DNA of 27,892 bases, taken from Moraxellaceae bacterium. GTDB lineage: Bacteria > Pseudomonadota > Gammaproteobacteria > Pseudomonadales > Moraxellaceae. The stretch covers positions 1-27,892 of the forward strand of contig JAUXNL010000020.1 of NCBI GenBank assembly GCA_030684415.1, in the 5' to 3' direction. The notes under the pieces were generated by a model, which ran no database searches, was not told the DNA's origin, and saw only the letters and a list, made by a program, of their open reading frames with translations. Shown piece after piece: positions 16,569 to 23,087 of the stretch. A program made the translations under genes and the position numbers. Within the stretch, counting starts at the first letter, position 1, and every line of letters begins with the position of its first letter.

Positions 16569-17105
16569 ATGCGTCTTGCTCCCCGTAGCGCCGCCCCTGC
16601 GTTCACCATGACTGATCTCGAGGGCAATACCCGGTCACTGGCCGATTACCGTGGCCGGAAACTGCTGCTCTCCTTCTATCGTTACGCCTCCTGCCCGTTC
16701 TGTAATCTGCGGATTCACCAGATGCGCCAGCGCGCCGCTGGCTGGCAGGCGGAGGGCATGGACATGTTGGTAGTGTTCCAATCGCCGGCGGCCAGCATTC
16801 GCGAATATGCCGTGGGTGAAACAGTAGAGTTTCCCGTTATCCCCGATCCGACACGCACGCTCTACGCGCTCTACGGCACCGAAGTGTCGTGGTTGGCCTT
16901 TGCCAAGTCTGCTGGCCGTGTGAAAGATGTGGCCGCTGCCATGGCCAAGGGCTTCTTGCCGGGCAAGACGGAGGGTGAAGTGAATCAGGTGCCGGCCGAT
17001 TTCCTCATTGATGCAAACGGCATCATCCACACAGCATTTTACGGCGCCGACATTGGCGATCACCTGCCGGTAGCGCAAATCGAAGCCTTTGTCGCCGGTC
17101 GTTGA
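16569..17105 (+). CDS. Peroxiredoxin-like (AhpC/TSA) protein with CxxC site
   Basis: This 178-residue cytosolic thioredoxin-fold protein opens with APAFTMTDLEGNTRSLADYRGRKLLLSFYRYASCPFCNLRI. The redox site is C42-P-F-C45, a CxxC rather than the single peroxidatic Cys of classical peroxiredoxins. That places it in the peroxiredoxin-like group seen in many proteobacteria. The C-terminal half has VPADFLIDANGIIHTAFYG, the usual strand pair of the fold. Likely roles are reduction of peroxides or disulfides. The start at 16569 has GGAGA six bases upstream; an in-frame ATG at 16530 lies in the leader and is less likely. It is the last gene before the biosynthetic cluster and does not appear to belong to it, because a 305-bp gap follows. 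Confidence 0.88.
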   Translation: MRLAPRSAAPAFTMTDLEGNTRSLADYRGRKLLLSFYRYASCPFCNLRIHQMRQRAAGWQAEGMDMLVVFQSPAASIREYAVGETVEFPVIPDPTRTLYALYGTEVSWLAFAKSAGRVKDVAAAMAKGFLPGKTEGEVNQVPADFLIDANGIIHTAFYGADIGDHLPVAQIEAFVAGR

Positions 17106-17410
17106 GGCAGCAGGGTGAATGTGAATAGTGCAGAGCGTGGGCGGGCCGCCCTGGACATCGTGCAATCAATGCCCCATCGAGCCCGGTTATCCGTTGGCTG
17201 TCGGTGAGTGTTGAGACTGGCCCGGCTCGCCTTCCGATGCCGCCCTCATGGCCGCCATTCGCTGGGTATGCAGGTGCTTATAAGAAACGGCTTCGGGTAC
17301 CAGAAATTTTTAAAAAATCATGGCTTTGGTGTTTGTCAACTGTGTGAGTTGCGAGTGTGTGCCGGCAGTATCCGGTTGCTAGGATTCAGGCTGGATAAGG
17401 AAGTACTGGC
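17106..17410. other. Intergenic region upstream of the biosynthetic operon
   Basis: This 305-bp stretch separates the peroxiredoxin-like gene from the cluster and must contain the operon promoter unless transcription reads through. Candidate elements are a TATAAG hexamer at 17279-17284 and an A/T-rich tract at 17305-17320. No -35 box at good spacing is visible, so I do not assign a promoter. I see no terminator with a T-tract and no tRNA that could mark an insertion site. The base composition shifts across this region from GC-rich to noticeably lower GC. Confidence 0.5.
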
Positions 17411-19096
17411 ATGGACGGCATTCTCCACAAGCAAGGGCAGAGCGAGCAAAGGCAGGCAGTCGGCAACGACGCGTGCTCGCGCTGTCTGCCCGGCCCGACC
17501 CTTGCCAGCCTGCTGCAGGTTGGCCAGACCTCATGCCCTGATCATACGGCGCTGCTATGTGCTGATCAGTCCTTCAGTTTCGCTGAGCTTGACCGCCAGT
17601 CCTGGCAAGTTTTTCATTTCTTGCGCTCACAGGGCCTATCGCGAGGCGACCGTGTTGTTGTCACCGCTAAAAAAAGCTGGGAGCTGGTGCCGATAGCGGT
17701 AGGTATCTGGAGGCTGGGCGCGATCTATGTGCCACTGGATGCCGAGTATCCGGTTGATCGGCTGAGAGCGGTGCTGACTTCCATCGAGCCAGCATTCGGT
17801 TTTCTGACGCGCAGCGTCATGGCCAATCACCTATCGGAGTTGTCGCCGATTCCTCATGCCGCCCTTGAGGCGCATGTCTGGTCGCAGGAACCGCAGACGG
17901 GCGTATGTGAGGGGCAAGCAAACGCGGACGATATCGCCTATATCATTCATACCTCAGGATCGACCGGTACTCCAAAGGGAGTGGCGATGTCGCACAGGGC
18001 CATACAGGCCTACTTTGAAGGCCATAATGCCCATTTCAACTTTGGCCCCGGCTCGGTCTGTCTCAATAACGCCCCCTTTCATTTCGACGTTTCCATTCAA
18101 GACGTTTTTCTACCTTTGGCCTTTGGTGCCAAGGTTTGTCTGACACCAGCGACCCCGTTTCCTGACCTTATTCTTGATCTCATGGAAAAAAACCGGGTGA
18201 CGCACCTGATCATTGTCGCTTCACTTTTGATGATGATTACCGAAAACGAAGAAACCCTTCTCTCTCGCGACTTTTCAGAGCTGCGTGTCGTGATGACAGG
18301 AGCTGAACTGTGCAAGCCGTCGGTGCTGGATTTCTGGCGGAGCCTGCATCCGCAGATGAAGGTCATCAATGGCTACGGGCCTACTGAGGTCAACTCCATC
18401 AGTCTGGTCTACGAGTTGGCAGGGCATGGACGTGGTCGTGAGTCTGCCTATCCCATCGGCAAGCCATTGAAGTCCGTTCATGCCGTTCTGCTGGATGAGC
18501 AAGCAGTACGTATAGATCAGCCTGGCCGGGATGGAGAGCTAGTGCTGGGAGGCGCGCAGTTGATGGATGGCTATTGGCGCAATGTTGAGGCCAACAAGCA
18601 TGCCTTTATCAACGTGGATGGGCAGCGCTATTACCGTACCGGCGACATCTGTCAGCTCGATGCGAACGGAGACTTCGTCTTCGTGGGAAGAAAAGACAAA
18701 GAGGTCAAGATCAACGGGCGCCGCATCAATATTGCTGAAATTGAAGGTCGTCTGATTGGTACCACAGGCGTCAAGCATGCCTTTGCATCTCTGTTGAGGC
18801 ATGGCGATGCCAGTCATATCGTGTGCTCCATCTGCATGGAGGCGGGCATCAATACTGATGTGCTGCATGCTCAAGTAATGACTGTCCTGCGTCGAAGTTT
18901 TCCTGCGTACATGATGCCCTCGTTTTTCGGCTATTTTGATCACGTAGCCTTCGGGACGACCGGAAAAATAAAAGTGTCTGAACAGGTGAGCCAGTTGCAT
19001 GCGGCGATTGCCCGCGATTGGCAGCCGGTCTATCGTCATTCGGTAGATGGTTTTGTGGTACATCGAAAGCAGGAAGCGTTAGATCATGCTGAATAA
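17411..19096 (+). CDS. Stand-alone NRPS-type adenylation enzyme
   Basis: This 561-residue enzyme should activate a carboxylic acid as an acyl-AMP and load it onto a carrier-protein thiol. Core motifs are intact: HTSGSTGTPKG with K189, GYGPTE at 321-326, YRTGD ending at D412, and the late GKIK with catalytic K519. The aspartate that binds an alpha-amino group is present (D226 in FHFDVSIQD), so the substrate is probably an amino acid or amino-acid-like hydrazino acid. A hand alignment to GrsA gives a ten-residue code of about D-V-Q-I-M-G-G-S-I-K; the first three match proline-type codes but the rest do not. There is no condensation, thiolation or thioesterase domain. The start has AAGGAAG at 17398-17404. 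The next gene, a small carrier protein, overlaps by 11 bp and is the likely partner. Confidence 0.93.
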   Translation: MDGILHKQGQSEQRQAVGNDACSRCLPGPTLASLLQVGQTSCPDHTALLCADQSFSFAELDRQSWQVFHFLRSQGLSRGDRVVVTAKKSWELVPIAVGIWRLGAIYVPLDAEYPVDRLRAVLTSIEPAFGFLTRSVMANHLSELSPIPHAALEAHVWSQEPQTGVCEGQANADDIAYIIHTSGSTGTPKGVAMSHRAIQAYFEGHNAHFNFGPGSVCLNNAPFHFDVSIQDVFLPLAFGAKVCLTPATPFPDLILDLMEKNRVTHLIIVASLLMMITENEETLLSRDFSELRVVMTGAELCKPSVLDFWRSLHPQMKVINGYGPTEVNSISLVYELAGHGRGRESAYPIGKPLKSVHAVLLDEQAVRIDQPGRDGELVLGGAQLMDGYWRNVEANKHAFINVDGQRYYRTGDICQLDANGDFVFVGRKDKEVKINGRRINIAEIEGRLIGTTGVKHAFASLLRHGDASHIVCSICMEAGINTDVLHAQVMTVLRRSFPAYMMPSFFGYFDHVAFGTTGKIKVSEQVSQLHAAIARDWQPVYRHSVDGFVVHRKQEALDHAE

Positions 19097-19364
19097 GGCG
19101 TGCAGTGCAGAGGATGTCCGGCACTTCCTGTTTGGAAAGATAGCCGCTGCGATGCCCGCGAACGCTTCTCTGCCGGCGATTGCCACGGAGGTATTGTTGG
19201 CGGACCTGATGGTTGGATCTTTGAAGGCAATGGTCATCATTTCCAGCCTGAAGGAGATTTCGCCGCTGGATTACTCGAGGATTCCTCCTGATCCGGCCCC
19301 GATCAGGACAGTCGGAGATTTGCTGGATAGCGCTTATCTGTTATGTGGCCTGAGGCCGCTTTAG
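19086..19364 (+). CDS. Small acyl/peptidyl carrier protein
   Basis: This 92-residue protein has the length and helix pattern of a free-standing carrier protein. The central DLMVGSLKAMVIISSLKE matches the start of helix II in carrier proteins (DLG-x-DSL...LEE). S45 would be the phosphopantetheine attachment serine. The residue before it is Gly where most families have Asp, a variant also seen in peptidyl carriers. TVGDLLDSAY near the C-terminus fits the last helix. Its ATG overlaps the end of the adenylation gene by 11 bp, so translation is coupled. It would carry the thioester on which later enzymes act. The assignment rests on motif and context. Confidence 0.75.
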   Translation: MLNKACSAEDVRHFLFGKIAAAMPANASLPAIATEVLLADLMVGSLKAMVIISSLKEISPLDYSRIPPDPAPIRTVGDLLDSAYLLCGLRPL

Positions 19365-19383
19365 CATGTATTGGAGAAAAGTC

Positions 19384-19782
19384 ATGAATGATCAGATCAG
19401 CCACTATCAGAACAAGCTCAGCTATGAGATTGACTCCTGGGACCTCAAGGTGTCGGTCGAATCAGGGGATGCACCGCTGATTATTGATACGCGCTCACCT
19501 GCGGCTTACTTGAAGGGGCATATCCCGGGTGCGGTCAATATCCCTCATCGCACGATGAGTGCCGAAAGCACGGCGGCACTGAACAAGTCCGTCCTGGTCG
19601 TGACGTATTGCGACGGTATCGGCTGCAATGCCTCGACCAAAGGTGCGCTCGCAATGAGCAAGCTCGGTTTCAAGGTCAAGGAACTCATGGGCGGCCTGGA
19701 CTGGTGGATGCGTGACGGACACCCCGTCGAGAGCGGAGCACAAACGACTGACGCCGAGAGCGACGACTGCGGTTGCGCGTGA
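19384..19782 (+). CDS. Single-domain rhodanese-like protein with Cys-rich tail
   Basis: This 132-residue protein is a rhodanese domain: DAPLIIDTRSPAAYLKGHIPGAVNIPH is the standard first half. The active-site loop is C76-D-G-I-G-C81, with the persulfide-forming Cys at 76. A second Cys in the loop and a C-terminal DDCGCA (two more Cys) are unusual additions. Rhodaneses move sulfane sulfur or act as thiol-redox proteins, and the paired Cys suggest disulfide or sulfur-relay chemistry. The start is set by GGAG seven bases upstream; an in-frame ATG at 19366 lacks a site. It lies 19 bp after the carrier gene, inside the cluster. Whether sulfur enters the product is unknown. Confidence 0.87.
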   Translation: MNDQISHYQNKLSYEIDSWDLKVSVESGDAPLIIDTRSPAAYLKGHIPGAVNIPHRTMSAESTAALNKSVLVVTYCDGIGCNASTKGALAMSKLGFKVKELMGGLDWWMRDGHPVESGAQTTDAESDDCGCA

Positions 19783-19911
19783 ACCGCTGAATCCTGGTCG
19801 CTAGTCAAGGCGGCCACTCCTTACAGAAATGCAATACCACTCCAGGCCGGAGTGGAAGGCCTCGGCTGGCCGCTAGCAGCCCGGCGAAGTACTTGGAAAT
19901 GGAAGATCCAT
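19783..19911. other. Short internal gap of the cluster with a small hairpin
   Basis: This 129-bp gap is the longest inside the operon. It contains a hairpin with 7-bp perfect arms, CCACTCC and GGAGTGG (19837-19855), around five bases. It has no T-tract, so it is not an evident terminator. It might attenuate, process or stabilise the message between the adenylation/carrier/rhodanese genes and the N-hydroxylase gene. Confidence 0.45.
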
Positions 19912-21249
19912 ATGAAAATGGCAGAAAGAAGCAGGGTTGGTGGTGTCGGCTTTGGGCCGGCGAATATTGCTCTCGCAATCGCCCTGAAAGAATACGGCCT
20001 GTTATCGGAGTCGCGATTTTTCGAGAAGAATCGCAAGAGCACCTGGCAAGCCGGTATGCTGCTAGAAAGTTCTGATATCCAGAATCATCCTCTGCGTGAT
20101 TTGGTCACGCCGCGTAATCCTTGTAGCTACTTCAGTTTCACCAATTTCCTGCATGTAAAAGGTCGCTTGTTCGAATACCTGAACATGGGGATGACCTTTC
20201 CGTTTCGCATCGAATACGAGCAGTACGTTAGCTGGGCTGCTTCCCACTTCCGGCCGCATGTCCAGTATGGCGAAGAGATTATGGCCATTCGTCCACTGTT
20301 CGAGGGCGGAGATGGCGTGATATCCGGGTTTGGTATCAGTGATGGTGCTGGGCAGGAGCATTTTTGCAGCCATCTGGTTGTGGCGCCGGGCCGTACGCGC
20401 TATGTGCCTGACGACTTCCTGCCCTGTCTTTCAGAGCGGGTGGTGCATTTGTGTGACTACTTGCCAACCGTAGAGGCGCTGGCCTCCAGACCGCCGCGTG
20501 TTATCGCCGTCATTGGTGGTAGTCAGAGTGCTGTCGAACTGATGGTCGATCTTTCAGAGCGCTTCCCTGATGCAGAAATACATGGCATTCACCGGGCTTA
20601 TGGCTTTCGGCAAAAAGATGTGAGCCCGTTTACCGGAGAGGTCTATTTTCCCGAATTTGTCGACGAATTTTATGCTGCCAGCCAGCCCTCAAAAGAGGGT
20701 ATGCGTGCGGATCTTCACTACACGAATTACTCGGCGTCGGATATTGATGTTCTCGACGTTCTGTACCGCCGCATCTATCTGCAGAAAATACGCGGGCAAC
20801 AAAACATTTTCATTCACCGTCGCAGCGCTGTGGCGCCTACTGGTGTGGATGTCTCGGGGGCTCTCCAGCTTTCAGTCAAGTCCATGGATAACGATAAAAC
20901 CCAGCAGTTGCGTGCCGATCTGGTGGTTCTGGCCACAGGCTTCAAAGACATTGGTAGCGGTGCGATGAAGGAAGAGTGTCCCGCCATTCTCCGGGGACTC
21001 TATCCCTACCTGAAAAAGAGTGAGCTGGGGGTCATACAGGTCAATCGTGACTACTCTCTGGTCTTCGCTGACGAGCACAGAGGTAGTGGCCGCTGTTTTC
21101 TGAATGGCCTTTGCGAAAGCACTCATGGGATGGGTGATGCCGGCTCATTCAGTCTGCTATCACTGCGTGCGGACGACATTATCAATTCAATTCGAATGGA
21201 CGAAGAACGGTGCGATCTGAGTGTCAGCAGGGAAGTCAATGTCGCCTGA
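19912..21249 (+). CDS. FAD/NADPH-dependent amine N-hydroxylase (SidA/PvdA/IucD family)
   Basis: This 445-residue enzyme belongs to the class B flavin N-monooxygenases that hydroxylate the side-chain amine of lysine, ornithine or a diamine. The FAD site is GGVGFGPANIALAIAL near the N-terminus, closest in wording to ornithine hydroxylases. The NADPH site is VIAVIGGSQSAVELMVDL, and the late ATGF motif is LVVLATGFKDIG. In the substrate loop Q57 is kept. The lysine that in PvdA-type enzymes (K69) contacts the substrate is R62 here (HPLRDLV), which hints at a different substrate. GGAAG six bases upstream supports this ATG. No siderophore synthetase or receptor is present. With the cupin, MetRS-like and FAD oxidase genes downstream, it should provide the hydroxylamine for N-N bond formation. 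Confidence 0.93.
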   Translation: MKMAERSRVGGVGFGPANIALAIALKEYGLLSESRFFEKNRKSTWQAGMLLESSDIQNHPLRDLVTPRNPCSYFSFTNFLHVKGRLFEYLNMGMTFPFRIEYEQYVSWAASHFRPHVQYGEEIMAIRPLFEGGDGVISGFGISDGAGQEHFCSHLVVAPGRTRYVPDDFLPCLSERVVHLCDYLPTVEALASRPPRVIAVIGGSQSAVELMVDLSERFPDAEIHGIHRAYGFRQKDVSPFTGEVYFPEFVDEFYAASQPSKEGMRADLHYTNYSASDIDVLDVLYRRIYLQKIRGQQNIFIHRRSAVAPTGVDVSGALQLSVKSMDNDKTQQLRADLVVLATGFKDIGSGAMKEECPAILRGLYPYLKKSELGVIQVNRDYSLVFADEHRGSGRCFLNGLCESTHGMGDAGSFSLLSLRADDIINSIRMDEERCDLSVSREVNVA

Positions 21250-21300
21250 GCGCGACATCTTGTTGACGAATGGCCGCGAGATACCAAGGAGATAAAGGTA

Positions 21301-22689
21301 ATGAGATTCGATAGCGAAGTAGAACTCCCCCCAAGAGCTACCAATGCCGCATACATCGAGTTGCAGCGGCGTCTGGAGTCAGCCGCCGTTTCATATCCGC
21401 GTAAGATTCCTATCGCCATTCATCATGCAAGAAATGAAATGGTGACTGACATGGAGGGGCGAGAATACATCGACTTCCTGACCGGTGCCGGGGTGCTGCC
21501 GCTGGGCCATAACCCCTCATTTCTGGTGGAGATTGCCAAAAGGCAGCTCGATACCATCACGCATGGACTGGATTTCCCTACCGAGGCCAAGATGGACTTC
21601 ATGGAGCAGCATCTGTCCATGTTGCCGGAGTCGCTTCAAGGTAAATACAAGATGCATTTTTGCGGGCCGACCGGTGCAGATGCAGTCGAGGCCGCCATCA
21701 AGCTGGCCAAGTTCAATACCCAGGGTGGCGAAGTAATTTCCTTTATTGGTGGTTATCACGGTTGCACGCAGGGGGCGCTTAGTCTGACCACCGATCGCAA
21801 GCTGAAAGAGGGTGTGCAGAACCTTATACCCGGGGTGCACTATTTCCCGTTTTCCTACTGTTACTCCTGCCCATTCGGTCTGGAGAGGGCCAGTTGTGGC
21901 AATACCTGTGCCTCGTATTTTTCACGTGTCATGGGAGATTCCCATAATGGCATGGGCAAGATTGCGGCCGTGATCCTGGAGTGTGTTCAGGGTGAGGGCG
22001 GCGTGATTCCGGTCAAGCCTGCGCTCATGCAAGCGGTCTACCGGTTCACTCAGGAGCAAAAGATTCCTCTGATCATTGACGAGGTGCAAACCGGGTGCGG
22101 AAGGACCGGCAGTTGGTTTGCCTTCGAGGAGTACGGTATCGAGCCTGACATCATTGTCATGTCCAAGGCTATCAGCGGTATTGGTGCGCCATGTGCATTC
22201 ATTCTCTACAAAAAGCATCTCGATACATGGTCTGCCGGCAAACACATCGGCACTTTTCGTGGCAACAACATGGCTTTTGCAACAGGCGCCGAGTTCGTGC
22301 GCTTTGCCAAACGCAGCAATCTTCTTGGGAATGTGCGTGAGCGTGGACTCGAACTGATGCAGGCGCTGAAGGCGCTGGCAGTAGCGCATGGGTTTGTTGG
22401 CGACGTGCGTGGAAAAGGCCTCATGCTGGGCGTCGAAATAGTTGTTCCCGACAGTGCTCGGCGTTCTCCCAAAACCGCACGGCTACTACAGCAGTATCTT
22501 GTTGAAAGCGGCTTGATCGTTGAGCTGGGCGGGCGTGATTCCAGCACCATCCGTTTGTTGCCACCGCTGAATATATCGACTGAGTCCGTGCGTCGGGCTA
22601 TCAGCATCATGGAGTCGGTGTTCCAACGAGTGGATGCTGAACATCACCAGCATGCGATCAGTTACGAGACTGGCGACTACGCCATATAA
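21301..22689 (+). CDS. Class III PLP aminotransferase, diaminobutyrate transaminase-like (EctB-like)
   Basis: This 462-residue fold-type I aminotransferase is closest by eye to the EctB/Dat group, which interconverts aspartate semialdehyde and 2,4-diaminobutyrate. Signatures are GPTGADAVEAAIKLAK, GGYHGCTQGAL, ILECVQGEGGV, IIDEVQTGCGRTG, the PLP lysine K289 in IVMSKAISG, and GTFRGNNMAF. A mid-protein segment, YCYSCPFGLERASCGNTCASY, carries four cysteines that could hold a metal or disulfides. AAGGAGA at 21286-21292 is a strong ribosome site. There is no ectA or ectC nearby, so this is not an ectoine operon. It may make a diamine substrate for the N-hydroxylase, or transaminate the aldehyde left after N-N formation. 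Neither role can be read directly. Confidence 0.9.
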   Translation: MRFDSEVELPPRATNAAYIELQRRLESAAVSYPRKIPIAIHHARNEMVTDMEGREYIDFLTGAGVLPLGHNPSFLVEIAKRQLDTITHGLDFPTEAKMDFMEQHLSMLPESLQGKYKMHFCGPTGADAVEAAIKLAKFNTQGGEVISFIGGYHGCTQGALSLTTDRKLKEGVQNLIPGVHYFPFSYCYSCPFGLERASCGNTCASYFSRVMGDSHNGMGKIAAVILECVQGEGGVIPVKPALMQAVYRFTQEQKIPLIIDEVQTGCGRTGSWFAFEEYGIEPDIIVMSKAISGIGAPCAFILYKKHLDTWSAGKHIGTFRGNNMAFATGAEFVRFAKRSNLLGNVRERGLELMQALKALAVAHGFVGDVRGKGLMLGVEIVVPDSARRSPKTARLLQQYLVESGLIVELGGRDSSTIRLLPPLNISTESVRRAISIMESVFQRVDAEHHQHAISYETGDYAI

Positions 22690-22700
22690 AGGTGCCCATC

Positions 22701-23087
22701 ATGGAAAAGATGAAGATTATCGAGCCGATGGATTGGCAGCGCCTGAAGCATGAGTACGGGCTCGACGGCAAACGCCTTCTGCCCTGGCAAGGTGTGAAGT
22801 TGCCCTTTGGTGGCGCTTATTGCGTTGTAAGGGCGGGTACGGAGTCGCTAGCGCATGTCAATCAGCCCTTGGGTGAAGAGGAGTTGTTCATCTGTGTGCA
22901 GGGATCGGCCTGCGTCATCGTGGATGACGAATCCTTGCCCGTAAAAATGGGCGATGTCGTCTACATACCGGCCGGTCGTAATCATTTCATTCGTGCCGGT
23001 GTTGAGGATTTCCATCTCTATAGCGTGTGGTGGAGTCGTGAAACCTGTCAGGGCTATCTGGCTTCCCAAGAAGAGGCGCTGGCATGA
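22701..23087 (+). CDS. Cupin protein, putative hydrazine-synthetase cupin component
   Basis: This 128-residue single-domain cupin has a first motif, H52-V-N-Q-P-L-G-EEELF-x4-G68, and a second, GDVVYIPAGRNHFIRAG with H95. Two His and one or more Glu are therefore available as metal ligands, but the usual second His of HxH is Asn. In characterised hydrazine synthetases a cupin domain is fused to a MetRS-like domain and performs the N-N bond-forming rearrangement. Here it is a separate gene whose stop overlaps the MetRS-like start by 4 bp (ATGA). ATG at 22701 is preferred (AAAGG eight bases upstream) over an in-frame GTG at 22692. Its role is inferred from this pairing. Confidence 0.88.
   Translation: MEKMKIIEPMDWQRLKHEYGLDGKRLLPWQGVKLPFGGAYCVVRAGTESLAHVNQPLGEEELFICVQGSACVIVDDESLPVKMGDVVYIPAGRNHFIRAGVEDFHLYSVWWSRETCQGYLASQEEALA

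Noticed and set aside
17255..17290. Promoter built on TATAAG before the cluster
   Set aside because: No acceptable -35 box at 16-18 bp spacing; mentioned only as a candidate element.
17411..19096. Proline-activating adenylation domain
   Set aside because: Only the first three code residues (D-V-Q) match; the remaining positions differ and no pyrrole-type dehydrogenase is present.
19912..21249. Reading the N-hydroxylase and adenylation genes as a hydroxamate siderophore cluster
   Set aside because: There is no condensation domain, IucA/IucC-type synthetase, hydroxylamine acyltransferase or TonB receptor; cupin + MetRS-like + FAD oxidase fit hydrazine formation much better.
21301..22689. Ectoine operon (ectB)
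   Set aside because: No ectA, ectC or aspartokinase gene; neighbours are N-N pathway genes.
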